Shown: piece after piece, positions 51,117 through 60,618 of the stretch
How positions within the stretch are numbered: the stretch's first letter is position 1
How the letters are laid out: each line of letters starts with the position of its first letter
Assembly (NCBI GenBank): GCA_905221605.1
Contig: CAJNDS010000624.1
Coordinates: 140,001 to 202,000 of the forward strand
Direction: 5' to 3'
DNA: 62,000 nt
Source: Symbiodinium natans
Lineage: Eukaryota; Sar; Dinophyceae; Suessiales; Symbiodiniaceae
Program-made: the position numbers and the translations under genes
The notes under the pieces: model-generated
The model's input: only the letters and a program-made list of their open reading frames with translations
The model's database searches: none
What the model was told of the DNA's origin: nothing

Positions 51117-51302
51117 TTAGCAAGGCTTGGGGTTGCTGTTTCTGGTCTCCTTCGGACCCCTTGCGAAGCCTGACTCCTTCGAGTCATCGCCGTCAGGGAA
51201 CACCTGCGCGCCAAAAAGCATGCACAAGGATCTAAACCCGCACAATGTGGCATGGTCGATGGCGGACACAGGTGGGGCCAAGGCTTTTTTTCTCAACCAC
51301 AA
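51117..51302 (-). CDS. Exon or exon pair
   Basis: The frame reads AIDHATLCGFRSLCMLFGAQ, then VFPDGDDSKESGFARGPKET. A GCGCAG acceptor directly before VFPDG suggests that only the part from about 51198 down is this exon. It parallels the exon at 36102-36212. Confidence 0.5.
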   Translation of the reverse strand: MWLRKKALAPPVSAIDHATLCGFRSLCMLFGAQVFPDGDDSKESGFARGPKETRNSNPKPC

Positions 51303-51389
51303 CGATGCTGTTTATACATTATCATTATCATATTCTTATAATTTGGAGTATAATTATACTTTGTTCGTAGGGTTTGGGGTTGGGGGGGA

Positions 51390-51770
51390 TTCCTACTCGT
51401 GGAGGAGGAGGAGGAGAAGTGCCAGTGCCCTTAGAGAAAACCGACCCGTCTTATCTGAACCCTGTCTTGTCTGAGCCCTGAACTTTACGCCGCCTGAACC
51501 CCAAAACCTACATGTCCCGACTTTGCTCCCGAGCCTGCAGCTCCAGGTAGCGAAGTTGCCTTGGCTGCTACTCTCTGAACCCTGCATTAGGTACCTTACA
51601 CCCTCTCCTTTCCGAGATGACTCTCTTGAACTGCTGAGGGAGGGAGTGTACTTGATTTGGGTTTGGAGACGTTTGACTTGCATCGTGGTCGCAAGGAGCG
51701 GGCAGGTCAGGAAGCCACAGGCTTGGAGGCCGTAGTGGCTACAATCTTGCGTAGAGCCTACTTTACTCAT
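51390..51770 (-). CDS. Candidate gene, 125-codon frame
   Basis: From ATG at 51770 the frame reads MSKVGSTQDCSHYGLQACGF, then TTMQVKRLQTQIKYTPSLSS and RKGEGVRYLMQGSESSSQGN. The first 85 residues look genuine, and the tail ends in a GAG-repeat Leu run that is probably intron or trailer. Confidence 0.45.
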
Positions 51771-52123
51771 TCTCCATGGGTCTCCACTGGTGTTCTGAGG
51801 TCCATGTGAAGCTGGGCAATGGCAATGCCGTCAAGATCAACGTCGCTGCGATTGTTGCTGCAGCTTGTACTGCTGCAACTACAGTACGCTGTTTTTTGCT
51901 GCTGTTGTTGCTGCTGGTCAAGTGCAGCCGTGTGTCCGAGGGTCTCCGCCTTTGCTCTGAACAGCTTGGTGGTCTCCAGCATCTGCAAGCAGGGATTCCT
52001 ATGTTCAAATGAGCACCCTCCTCCCCATGCGGAAGCACGCATTTTGCCTGGCTTGCATGCTATACAAGTACTGAACGCCGAATCAAACTCTGAAGGCGCA
52101 ATGCCCCACTGGAACTTGCCCCC
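51763..52123 (-). CDS. Exon with Cys cluster, Gln run and two usable frames
   Basis: After TAG at 52126-52124 the frame reads GGKFQWGIAPSEFDSAFSTC, IACKPGKMRASAWGGGCSFE and MLETTKLFRAKAETLGHTAA, then a Gln run encoded by CAG/CAA. After the Gln run, the first frame continues KTAYCSCSSTSC to TGA, while the adjacent frame reads RTVVAAVQAAATIAATLILT and LPLPSFTW, a membrane segment, to TAA. A one-base indel in the CAG/AAAAAA tract would switch between them. The CIAC-to-GGGCSFEH spacing is reminiscent of, but not equal to, a CCCH zinc finger. Confidence 0.55.
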
Positions 52124-52254
52124 CTACCACTCCTGTGGTGCTGTACATTCAACAAATAAGGGCCTCTCATGAGAGGTACATTGTTCCGGGTGCAGGTGCT
52201 CTCGAATCCACGTCCTCAGCCGTGAACATCCTAGACCCCACGCCCTATACCCCA

Positions 52255-52440
52255 AGCCCTCAACCTTAAACCCTAAACCCAACCAGCCTGCCAAAGCCGA
52301 GCCCAGCGGCAGGGCCGTCAACTTTAAGCGCCAGGGGCCTCGGAGTTCAGGGCGCTTTGGGGGTTGTAGGGTTGTAGGGTTTAGGGTTGTAGGGTTGCAG
52401 GGTTTGTAGGGTTTAGGGTTTAGGCTCTGCTTGAGCCAGC
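52255..52440. repeat. Telomere-like tract, mainly TTGTAGGG and TTTAGGG
   Basis: TTTAGGG, TTGTAGGG and TTGCAGGG units alternate at about 52365-52430. A short minus stretch KLTALPLGSALAGW at about 52290-52330 might be coding. Confidence 0.7.
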
Positions 52441-52529
52441 CTGGCCCTCTGCCCCGAACGCGGGAGGTCCTACCCAAAACCCCAAGCCCCATGCAAACAC
52501 CGTATAAATCCCCTGCCCCTATCATTTAA

Positions 52530-52716
52530 TCCCCCAGCTCGCTTTAGATTTTAGGGTCTGGGTTTGTTGTTGGTCTGTGCTGTGGGCACCCATGCTGCGA
52601 ACAAGGCGCAGCAGTGCGAAAAGCGCAGAAGTGGCCGAAGGAACAAGACCTGGACTGGGTCGCGGAACCCTACAAAACCATGAACATTGCTGCTTTTCCC
52701 AAGGACCCCCACACAA
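52530..52716 (-). CDS. Exon candidate
   Basis: After a GTCCAG acceptor the frame reads LVPSATSALFALLRLVRSMG, then AHSTDQQQTQTLKSK. The part before the acceptor is less sure. Confidence 0.45.
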
Positions 52717-52771
52717 AAATGAGGAAGTTTAACAACCAGGCCACAAGTGGTGGTTTTTGTTCCTAAGAATC

Positions 52772-53008
52772 TTATAAAGGAGGCCTAGACCCACAGAAGA
52801 CAGCTTCTTTTTCTACAAGTTCACTAGCTACAGTTGGGGATGGATGCACGCGGCAAGCAGTTAAAATGTTCCGAAGCGATCCCTGTAGCGTTTGGAGTTG
52901 TGTGGTTTGGGCTAAGGTTCTTGGGCTTTGGCTCCTGAAACCGCCGAGCCCTCGAAGAAGGCCCCAAACGAAAGAGTTTACAGAAGAATCCAAACGTGAA
53001 AACCCCAC
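52772..53008 (-). CDS. Candidate gene, 78-codon frame
   Basis: The frame reads RSQSPRTLAQTTQLQTLQGS, then LRNILTACRVHPSPTVASEL and VEKEAVFCGSRPPL before its stop. The first residues (MGFSRLDSSVNSFVWGLLRG) are plausible too. It adjoins a CCCTAAAA tract at about 53015-53070. Confidence 0.5.
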   Translation of the reverse strand: MGFSRLDSSVNSFVWGLLRGLGGFRSQSPRTLAQTTQLQTLQGSLRNILTACRVHPSPTVASELVEKEAVFCGSRPPL

Positions 53009-53009
53009 C

Positions 53010-53560
53010 CTATGGCATTTAAACCCTAAACCCTAAAACCTAAAACCCTAAAACCTAAAACCCTAAACTGCGATCTTGCACTCTTAAGCGTACAGAACCT
53101 TGGCCTCTGCACCCCAGACTCCTGAAGCCTGGGCCCTCAACCCTCAACCCTGACCCACGGCCTGAGGGGCCGAGCCGACGGTGCCTCCGGCTCCGAACTA
53201 TTGTGGCTTTGAAAGGGTTTAGGGTCTAGGATATATGGAGTTTGGGAGGGGGGGTGGGGGGTGGAGGGGCGGGTTGTTTCAATAGCGCTGTTTGCGCTGT
53301 TGTCTTCTGTTTATTCGGGTTCAGGGTTGGGGTTTCATTTTTTAGATTAAGGCTTTTGGGGGTGCCGTAGGTTGTTAGTTTCGGGCTTTTCTCCGTGTTG
53401 TTGTGGTGAGAAGCATGCTCGTTTGGTTCTGAGGGGCTGTGAGTTCGGCCTTGCGCTGTCCCCTTGCAAGTAAGCTTGATAGTCGAACGCCTGGTTCTAC
53501 GGAGGGGTCCACCCAAAAAGGCCCCCTGAACTCAAAATACACGAAATCGTCTACAAAGGG
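53010..53560. other. Mostly non-coding
   Basis: A CCCTAAAA/CCTAAAA tract at 53015-53070 is followed by G-rich sequence. A minus frame starting MGGPLRRTRRSTIKLTCKG at about 53516 is open but weak. A C-run lies at 53564-53580. Confidence 0.35.
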
Positions 53561-53869
53561 CGCTCCCCCCCCCCCCCCCCGTGGGTCACCCCAATGTAGA
53601 ACTCTCTAGACCTCAAGCCTCCCCCCCTCCCCCCAGAGTAGAGGGCCTCAAACGCTTCGGGTTCTATGGGTGTTGGGGCCCAGGTCTGGGGTCCTCCACC
53701 CTTGTAAAAACCCAAAGCCCGTGCTTCAGCTTCCTAGAAAAGCCCATAGAAGTTTCACCCACAAAAGCCAAGAAACAAATGAAGCCTCGACGACTACGAC
53801 CGCCCCTCCCCCCGCCACCCCCTCCCCCACACCCTGAATCCTGAATCTGAAACCAAACACCCAAAGGCC

Positions 53870-53990
53870 TGTGACCCTGCTGACCAAGCCCATCCGTCGC
53901 GCCTGGAGGTTGCAGAGCACCCTCGGGATATCCGCTCCGCGCATCCTGGGAGAGAGGCTTGGTGCGAACAAGTTTCTGAGATGCTGGGTT
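53870..53990 (-). CDS. Exon candidate, two frames
   Basis: One frame reads MRGADIPRVLCNLQARRMGL up to a donor GTCACA. The other reads QKLVRTKPLSQDARSGYPEG. Both follow plausible acceptors. Confidence 0.4.
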
Positions 53991-53996
53991 TCGGAT

Positions 53997-54614
53997 CTAG
54001 TGATCTAGAGTCAGTGCAACTGAGGGCAAAAATTCAAGTCCTGCAGCAGTCCTGCTGAGTAGAATGCCCTGCAGTTCACATTCATTTCCGTTTGACAATG
54101 TCCTGCCTCGCCGTGCTGTGCTGCGCAATGTAATGTTATGCGGGCATACCAAGTAGCCCAAACAGGGCAAGGTCCAGTAAGTCCACTCCCAGACGACCCC
54201 GCTTGGCCCCAGAGTGCGCGGACTGCATGTGTGAACGGCCGCATGCACCGAACTGGACGAGATTTCGAATGTGCACAGCAACTTAACTTGGCGAGAAGGT
54301 CCTTGATACCGACGTTTCGCATGCGCGGGGGCTGTCAGGGGACGCCTAACGGTTCCTCTACCCACGCAGGAACTCCAAAGACACCATGCAAGCACTGCTT
54401 GGGAATGCTGCACACTGTAGGTACATTTCACAACAGCCGGGTCCTCCTGGGGCACCCCGAAAAGGTCGTGGCATACGCAGAGCACTGTGTCGGAGACGCC
54501 GTCGCCCTTGACAGTGCTTTGAGGGATGCGGGGTGTCGGAATTAGGGCTGGCAGGGTAGGACTCAGGGACGAAGTCAGCAAGGGTCGTTCAAACATCCGA
54601 TAAACCGAATGCAT
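53997..54614 (-). CDS. Long sense/antisense open pair, strand undecided
   Basis: The minus frame is open for 205 codons (for example VSDTVLCVCHDLFGVPQEDP and VHTCSPRTLGPSGVVWEW). In register with it the plus frame 54138-54545 is open for 135 codons (for example MLHTVGTFHNSRVLLGHPEK and YAEHCVGDAVALDSALRDAG). Codons of the two frames coincide, so one open frame favours the other. The plus reading looks slightly more protein-like and would agree with the plus exon at 54769-54966. Confidence 0.4.
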   Translation of the reverse strand: MHSVYRMFERPLLTSSLSPTLPALIPTPRIPQSTVKGDGVSDTVLCVCHDLFGVPQEDPAVVKCTYSVQHSQAVLAWCLWSSCVGRGTVRRPLTAPAHAKRRYQGPSRQVKLLCTFEISSSSVHAAVHTCSPRTLGPSGVVWEWTYWTLPCLGYLVCPHNITLRSTARRGRTLSNGNECELQGILLSRTAAGLEFLPSVALTLDH

Positions 54615-54768
54615 TGGCTGCTCACACCCCCAACCCTCTAAGCCCTGAATCCTGGTCTCAAACTAAAACCAGAGCTTACGGCACGCTCTGCAAAACACTT
54701 TGCTGCGAGAAAGGGCTAGAGGCGCCCCAAAAGAGCATATACCGCCACATAATAAAATTTCGTGAGCT

Positions 54769-54966
54769 ATGCAGTCTGCGAGCAACCGCGCAACCTGGCT
54801 TGACGCGTTGCGTGCCTCTGCAGGAAAAGACAGCAACGTGGTGAAGGGCAGGGCCTGCCATCGCCAGCCCGAAGGTGAAATCTACAGGAGGCTACTGAAG
54901 CGCACTGCGCTCTGGATCAGAACCCCACACTTGATACTGTCAGCTCCAATACTTGTAGCGGAATGA
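54769..54966 (+). CDS. Plus-strand exon or small gene
   Basis: The frame reads MQSASNRATWLDALRASAGK, then GEIYRRLLKRTALWIRTPHL, ILSAPILVAE and TGA. A second plus frame just upstream (ending LCSLRATAQPGLTR) is also open, consistent with neighbouring exons. Confidence 0.45.
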   Translation: MQSASNRATWLDALRASAGKDSNVVKGRACHRQPEGEIYRRLLKRTALWIRTPHLILSAPILVAE

Positions 54967-55095
54967 TGACTTAGGGTGTGGGGGCAACGAGCTGGAGCAT
55001 TGAATTGACAGATTCTTTTATAAGCCCCAAACCCGACCTCAAAAGAAGACTGAATCCCAAAAGCTGCAAAACCGCCCTCTCACACCGAAAAAAGG

Positions 55096-55695
55096 CTACT
55101 TAGCTGGCACCTGGGGCGAGTCGTTCAGCGGCAGCTCTTGCGCCCATTCCTGCTTCACAGGGAGATGCAGGGCCTGTGGGGGTTGATCAGAGCACGCATG
55201 GTCACTCTTCTGAGTTTCGGGGTCTTTGGGCTCCCTTTTGAGCTCCTTGTCATCATACATTATAAATACAGGCAAGGGAGCCCAGGGCGTAGAGTTACGA
55301 TGCTTGGGGGTTGACGAGCTGGACGTTGATGCTGTGTAGAACTTAGCTCCGTTGAGGAAAGATGAAGTCTTGGTCCTTTTCTGGGCATCCTATGTGAGGT
55401 CCCATAGCCGGCAACCATCTGAGCGCCCTCGCCTCGGCGCCCGCCTGCCTGAGACGCACGCGGCCCCCAGGCGGCGGCAGCACTCCCAGGAGGCCTCAAG
55501 CAATAAGATGAAGAAGTTGCTTTCGCTGTGCACGTGGAAGGTTTGAAGTGCCGAGGGTAAATTGGGATTGAGGTCTTGGATGCCTAGTGCACCTGTCGTT
55601 CTTGTTTTCCTACAGGCTTTGTATGTTGCTTGGGAGGGCTTTCGTTTGTCAGGTGGAATCTGTGCAGGTCCTTTCTCTTGATGGTCTAGCTGCAT
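55096..55695 (-). CDS. 200-codon frame with a single in-frame TAG
   Basis: The minus frame starts at ATG 55695 (MQLDHQEKGPAQIPPDKRKP), passes LQTFHVHSESNFFILLLEAS and meets TAG at 55392-55390. It continues in the same frame with DAQKRTKTSSFLNGAKFYTA, FIMYDDKELKREPKDPETQK and LHLPVKQEWAQELPLNDSPQ to TAG at 55098-55096. The 3' part also has its own ATG at 55260 (54 codons). The middle TAG is followed by G, so it could be a 3' splice site. Otherwise it is a nonsense or read-through codon. No family is recognised. Confidence 0.6.
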
Positions 55696-55892
55696 TGCGG
55701 TCTTGTAGGCGGGGCCTTAGTTGCTTCAAAGCAGGTGGCCCTCAGCCCCGAACCCCAAGCCCAGAAGTGCATGCCAGGCTCCTCGATGTCTTCTACGACA
55801 GGCGATCGCCTTTAAGCCAACAGCCTTTGCACCCTAAGCTCTTTGACCCCTAACACCCTTCGAGCCTGAGGTCTTTTCCCTCAAACCTTCTA

Positions 55893-55965
55893 GGTCAGCC
55901 CAAAGTCCAAAGGTCCCGGCAGTTTGCCGCCAGCTGCGTGGGGATCTCCGGCGCAGTCATTGGGG
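55893..55965 (-). CDS. Short exon or leader peptide
   Basis: The frame reads MTAPEIPTQLAANCRDLWTL and ends in TGA at about 55897-55895. It is open upstream to about 56101 but less convincing there. Confidence 0.4.
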
Positions 55966-56374
55966 AGTGACCCCTGGCTGGGAGCCCAAAAGGCCCCCCT
56001 GAAAGTCTTGGGTTTGCGGCGCGATGGTGCGAAGAGGGTAGGGGGTACTTTAGGTTTGGGTGAGGGGGTGGCCGTACCCGCCTCAAAAATGTACCCCCCA
56101 AAAAGGCAGTCTAGTCAGGGTGGAGGATGATTAGGCCCGGATATCAAAGTAACCGGGGGGAGGGGGGAGGAGGGGGGGGGTTGTTGCAGCTCAACAGTCC
56201 AATCAAGCCCCGCCTGCCAACACAAGTCTGATGGGATGACGGCAGTCCCTGCGGGACAATGGTTTCGAGGCGGGGGTATACTATTTTATACGCACACATT
56301 CCTTGATTCCTTGAGAACGAGTTCTTCTAGTGAAGTACTTATTTCTAGTTTAGTACTGACATGACGACTACTGC

Positions 56375-56735
56375 TGCCACCGGCACCGGCACCGGCACCG
56401 GCACCGGCACCGTCTCCACCGGCACCACCTCTTCCGGCACCACCGCCACCGGCACCGCCGCCACCGGCACACCAGCACCACCGCCACCACGACCACCACC
56501 ATCACCACCATCACCGCCATCACCACCATCACCACGATCACCACCACCACCTACGACTAGCACCGCCACCACTACTACCGCTACTCGCACTACTCCCCCT
56601 CCACTCCTCCTCCTCCTCCCCCCTCCTCCCCCTCCTCCTCCTCGTCCTCCTCCTCGTCCTCCTCCTCCTCATCCTCCTGCTGCTGCTCATGCTGCAGCTA
56701 CAGCTGCTGCTGCCACTTCTACCACGACGACGACT
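56375..56735. repeat. Compound trinucleotide microsatellite
   Basis: CACCGG hexamers (about 56379-56470) are followed by CACCAC/CACCAT, then CTC runs, then CTG. The Thr/Pro-rich plus frame and the Gly/Val-rich minus frame are by-products. Confidence 0.95.
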
Positions 56736-56865
56736 AGACGACTGCTACACAATTTATTATCATAACATATTTCTACTATACTCAGATGTTTTTTGCTTTG
56801 GGGGGGGGGGGGGTCGGCGGGGTCCCATGTAGTTAGGGTTTCGCGGCATCGGGGCCCAAGCCTCA

Positions 56866-57084
56866 TTGAAGCCCATGAAGCCCCTGGTTTACAGCAAGCG
56901 GCTGCTACTCCCCCTTTGCGGTTTAGCATCGGGCGCCTTCATGAAACGCTGCTCTTCCAGGACACGATTGCAGCTGAATAGCGGCTCCGAGTGTGAGGAC
57001 CTGCAGCCAGCGCTTGCAAGCTTTATGCCCTGCCCAAATCATGCTTTGGAGCTTGTAGGTTTACATGGGCGGTGTACGACCTAG
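56866..57084 (+). CDS. Weak plus-strand candidate
   Basis: The frame reads GAFMKRCSSRTRLQLNSGSE, then DLQPALASFMPCPNHALEL. Borders are unknown. Confidence 0.35.
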   Translation: MKPMKPLVYSKRLLLPLCGLASGAFMKRCSSRTRLQLNSGSECEDLQPALASFMPCPNHALELVGLHGRCTT

Positions 57085-57227
57085 GATGGGTTTGGAGTGC
57101 GGAGCTTCGGAAGACAGGGATAGCGCCCTTTCCGCAGGAAGACGCTTTGGCGAATTGAGCTTCTGCGGCTTCTACCGGTGTAGCTGTACCCGGGATCGAG
57201 ATGGATTTAAGTTCGAGAGAAGCTGAA

Positions 57228-57232
57228 AACCG

Positions 57233-57267
<35 letters not shown>

Positions 57268-57300
57268 TCCCCCCCCCCCCCTCCCTCCCCCGCCCCCTCC
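57228..57300. repeat. Long C-runs
   Basis: About 36 C, then TAAT, then about 13 C, then CT-rich sequence. Assembly errors are likely in such a run. Confidence 0.95.
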
Positions 57301-57309
57301 CCTCCCCCC

Positions 57310-57640
57310 AGATAGCAGAATCTACACTTCTCCCAAGGCAGGCCAAAGCACTGCAGAAACATCCAATTAGGTTTTAGGGTTTAAGGGTTTAGGGTTTAGA
57401 AAGCCCAGAGCGCAGGCCAGAGCCCTCGGCTGCGAGTTCAATGCGTTGGGTCTCTCCTGCCTGGAGGACCCAGGGCTCATCTCTTCATCGGGTTCCTCGA
57501 GCGGCTTCATAAGGTTCAGGGCTTAGGACTTAGTAAAAAAAGCTTCAGGTAGTTTCGGGTGTCAGGTTCATTTTAGGAGTGGGGCAAGACTTCAACATTG
57601 GCTTGGGGACATTCTATGGGGGCGCCTGCTTTGTCCTAAA
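57310..57640. other. No gene seen
   Basis: A TTTAGGG tract lies at about 57370-57400. Nothing else was recognised. Confidence 0.4.
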
Positions 57641-57714
57641 ACCTAGAAACTCTGAACCTCGACTGAAGGGCAGTATCTAACCTCATCGGGGGGGGGGGGG
57701 GGGCAGTCGCAGAA

Positions 57715-57846
57715 CCTAGCATTCAAGCGCCTGGTGTTGCATCTAGTTTCATGCTTTTGCTTAGGGAAGACCCCAGTGCAGAAATCCGAGATGCTAGCGG
57801 AACCCGAATACTCCAACCTGCATTCCAACAGAATGTCACGCACGCA
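57715..57846 (-). CDS. Exon candidate
   Basis: The frame reads RDILLECRLEYSGSASISDF, then CTGVFPKQKHETRCNTRRL. A G-run follows at 57690-57704. Borders are not fixed. Confidence 0.45.
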
Positions 57847-58117
57847 CAGCCCGACCCCTCACCACCCCCGCCAAGCTCCCCTAAAGCCTTCAAGTCTGCG
57901 ACTCCAATCACCCTTAAACCTGAAAGCATACCTGCATGTCTATATTTGTATGTAACGTGCTTCTGAAACGGCTTTCAAGAGTCCGCATATAACAATTCTA
58001 AACAAAATCATATCTTACCATAGCTTACTCTCGTACCTTATCCTGCAAGATCTTGTTGTCCATGTGTCATATACTTTATGTGTCTACATGTATGTATGTA
58101 TGTGTATAAATAAATAA

Positions 58118-58300
58118 AAAAATGAATGAATGAATGAATGAATGAATGAATGAATGAATGAATGAATGAATGAATGAATGAATGAATGAATGAATGAATG
58201 AATGAATGAATGAATGAATATACTAATATATTAGTTATACATACATACATACATACATACATACATACATACATACATACATACATACATACATACATGT
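58118..58300. repeat. (GAAT)n then (CATA)n microsatellites
   Basis: About 25 GAAT units at 58120-58218, then about 15 CATA units at 58239-58298. FIHS and MYVC frames are artefacts. Confidence 0.97.
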
Positions 58301-58438
58301 TTAGTTCCTTCACATAAAATCGCCAAACCTTATTGCCCAAGCCCAAACCCTTCAGAGCAAGCTTCCACGTAGCCACCGCCCGGGCCAAAGAACTGGAACT
58401 CCAAGGCGTAGCCTCCACATACTTATGAAATTTGGGGT

Positions 58439-58690
58439 TTAGGCCGTTGCTGAGAACCCGCAGCTATCATCGCTCGTAGACGAGAAAGCAATGCTACTAC
58501 AACAGCGGCCTGCTTGCTTTCCTGGTGGTCCCAACTTGACTTCTCCAACAGCCAGGGAATACAAAGGCGGGGCTTTCATCATCAAGAAAGCAATCACACA
58601 GTACCACCAAAAACCCGAGCCCCGCTCTAAAACCCGAATGCATCGTGCTGGTCTACCACAGCTTCTGCGGCCAAGGGACACAACTCCGAC
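58439..58690 (-). CDS. Exon with a hydrophobic segment
   Basis: After a GTGCAG acceptor the frame reads VGVVSLGRRSCGRPARCIRV, LERGSGFWWYCVIAFLMMKA, then PLYSLAVGEVKLGPPGKQAG, to a stop in telomere-like sequence. A plus frame (58491-58712) is also open and reads SPTAREYKGGAFIIKKAITQ, so the strand is not secure. Confidence 0.45.
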   Translation of the reverse strand, partial: VGVVSLGRRSCGRPARCIRVLERGSGFWWYCVIAFLMMKAPPLYSLAVGEVKLGPPGKQAGRCCSSIAFSSTSDDSCGFSATA

Positions 58691-58787
58691 CTGCACAAAA
58701 AGGAGAGATTAGGGCTCAAGGTTTGGGGGCTCTCTGGTCCTTTCCGTTCTCACCAGACGGCCAAGCAGAAGAACCTCTAGACTCAGC

Positions 58788-59021
58788 GTGCAGCTGCACC
58801 AGAAGCTCACGCAAAGCTTATCTAAAGAATCCCTGCTTCAGCCAGCGATGCCTCAGCATCATTGGGGGAAGCAGCTCCACTTCCAACTGCGCGCAGGAGA
58901 CGCGGCGGACGCAGACCTCACATTGCCGGGTGTGAAGGAACTTCCAGTGGCAGCACTCAGAACTTGCCCTTTGCCGACGGGTTTCAAGAAACATGGCTCT
59001 AACCACCTTGCGACCTTCTGA
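58788..59021 (+). CDS. Candidate, strand uncertain
   Basis: The plus frame contains QLRAGDAADADLTLPGVKEL and PVAALRTCPLPTG. The minus frame contains RQCEVCVRRVSCAQLEVELL. Neither has verified borders. Confidence 0.35.
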   Translation: MQLHQKLTQSLSKESLLQPAMPQHHWGKQLHFQLRAGDAADADLTLPGVKELPVAALRTCPLPTGFKKHGSNHLATF

Positions 59022-59029
59022 CGAGCTCC

Positions 59030-59450
59030 CAGACCTACGACCTAATCTAAAACAGAGATATACATCTCTCGCCCTGAGGAGAACGAAGCTGTTGGCTGCC
59101 TAAGCCAGGCACACAGATGGTCCAGCGTTGACCGGGCTCGGTAGCAGCCGGCAGCGTCAAGCTCGTCCATGCGCTGCTGCCTGCAAGAAAGTACAACCCG
59201 CCCTGAAGACTAAACAGGTCTGAGCTAAGGAAACAACAAGAGCATCACTGCAAAGCAAACGCGCTTCATTGCCCGGAGGCCGGAGGCCGCAAGAAAACGC
59301 ATCAAACCTGAAAGCGGAAAGCAGATGCAGAATATCTTGACAACCAGCTGTGCCAACTGCCTTTCTCTGCTACCGCCGGATCCGAGAGGCACAAGGCAAC
59401 GGATCGTGCGGCCTGCGACCGGGGGGTGTGCGAGTGTGTGCGCGTATATG
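59030..59450. other. No gene seen
   Basis: Only short frames. A TATATA/ACACAC tract follows at about 59450-59472. Confidence 0.35.
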
Positions 59451-59578
59451 TATTATATATATACACACACACCTATGTTTAAGTAAAAACACGCATATAG
59501 AGAGGCGGCGAGGAAGTGAGAGTGGAGAGTGGAGAGTGGGAGAGTGGGAGAGTGAGAGTGAGCATGGGATAGAGATGG

Positions 59579-59782
59579 ATGGCAGCTTGCAGAAAGCACT
59601 TTCTTGATTCCCAAGTCATGTTGTTGGTAAGTACGGGAAACCCTAGGCTCTGGCCTACACTGCAGCCACGCCTTTGCATCCCGTCCGAAGGTCAAGCATC
59701 GGTCGTGGCCGGCGGACAGGCACCAAATCTCAGCTTTCGTGGCGGCAACGGAACACCGGCACAACACCCCGAAGCCGCACAC
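59579..59782. CDS. Undecided sense/antisense candidate
   Basis: On plus, MAACRKHFLDSQVMLL ends at a perfect GTAAGT donor at about 59627. On minus, AEIWCLSAGHDRCLTFGRDA resembles a WD40-like GH-to-D segment. I cannot choose. Confidence 0.25.
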
Positions 59783-59950
59783 TCAAAACCCTCAACTCCA
59801 GCAAATGCAATATACGTACAACATTGTACTACTTTCATGCAGTTCGATGGGTGATGGCTGATTCTGCGATTCGGTCGGGGCCATGCGCAGGACTTGCAGC
59901 GCATGACCTTCCATTGCTTTTACTGCTTGAGACGCGCGGCAAACAAAGTT

Positions 59951-60110
59951 CTAGCTCTTCACAAGTCCCCTGTATACATCTTGTGTTTCCAGGCCATGAA
60001 GCCTGCGGTCCATGTCAGTACAGTGCAGCTTCATAACTCCGTGCACATTCATACAAGCAGCCTCCACCCAAAAGGGAACTACCATTGAGTCCGGAACCAA
60101 GCCGCAAACC
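59951..60110 (-). CDS. Exon candidate
   Basis: The minus frame reads CGLVPDSMVVPFWVEAACMN, then MKLHCTDMDRRLHGLETQDV and YRGLVKS before its stop. Confidence 0.45.
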
Positions 60111-60145
60111 CTAAAGCCCCCCCCCCCTTTTTCTAGGCAAGGAGT

Positions 60146-60409
60146 GTGAAGACGAGAGCCAGACGTAGCTCCGTTGCGCGCCGGCGGGTAGCGGGAGCGC
60201 CTGAGACCAAGGCGCTTCAGCTTGAGGAGTTGGGACTTTGGGTGAAGTGTTGTCAAGGGAGCCAAAGTTTTGATGTCACAGCTCAATCAGGCAACATGCC
60301 TTGTCAGGATCTGTTGCAGTTTAGGTTAGGATGGTTCTGCCCGGCATCCTTAACCCATTCGCCCTACATGCTAAGTATATCCTGTAAAGGTTCCCATTTG
60401 GAGGTTTAA
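60146..60409 (+). CDS. Plus-strand candidate
   Basis: The frame reads MKTRARRSSVARRRVAGAPE, then TKALQLEELGLWVKCCQGSQ and QSGNMPCQDLLQFRLGWFC. It is opposite to the well-supported exon at 60413-60618, so it may be a coincidental open frame. Confidence 0.35.
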   Translation: MKTRARRSSVARRRVAGAPETKALQLEELGLWVKCCQGSQSFDVTAQSGNMPCQDLLQFRLGWFCPASLTHSPYMLSISCKGSHLEV

Positions 60410-60412
60410 GCT

Positions 60413-60618
60413 TTAAGGCTTTGGAGTTTTCGAGCTTTGATTCTGCTTCCGTTCAGCCAATCGAAGCTTCCGCACTTCATCCGCAATAACCTGACTCAAA
60501 GGCTTGCAGCCCTCTACAGATCGCTTAAGCTGGGTGAGGCTCGAAAACTGCAATGGGCCTCGTCGCTCCCCTCCGCGCCAAACACCAGCGAAGTGGGGAG
60601 GCCATTCCGGAGGAGCAC
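60413..60618 (-). CDS. C-terminal exon, 67 codons
   Basis: After a TTTGCAG acceptor the frame (two bases then codons) reads APPEWPPHFAGVWRGGERRG, PLQFSSLTQLKRSVEGCKPL, SQVIADEVRKLRLAERKQNQ and ends in TAA at 60415-60413. It consists of a Pro/Trp-rich start followed by a charged helix with a basic end. No family is recognised. It is the most convincing exon of the last 5 kb. Confidence 0.7.

Noticed and set aside
56361-56765. Thr/Pro-rich plus frame and Gly/Val-rich minus frame
   Set aside because: Both are by-products of a compound trinucleotide microsatellite.
58038-58418. Minus frame with FIHS and MYVC repeats
   Set aside because: It translates GAAT and CATA tetranucleotide repeats.
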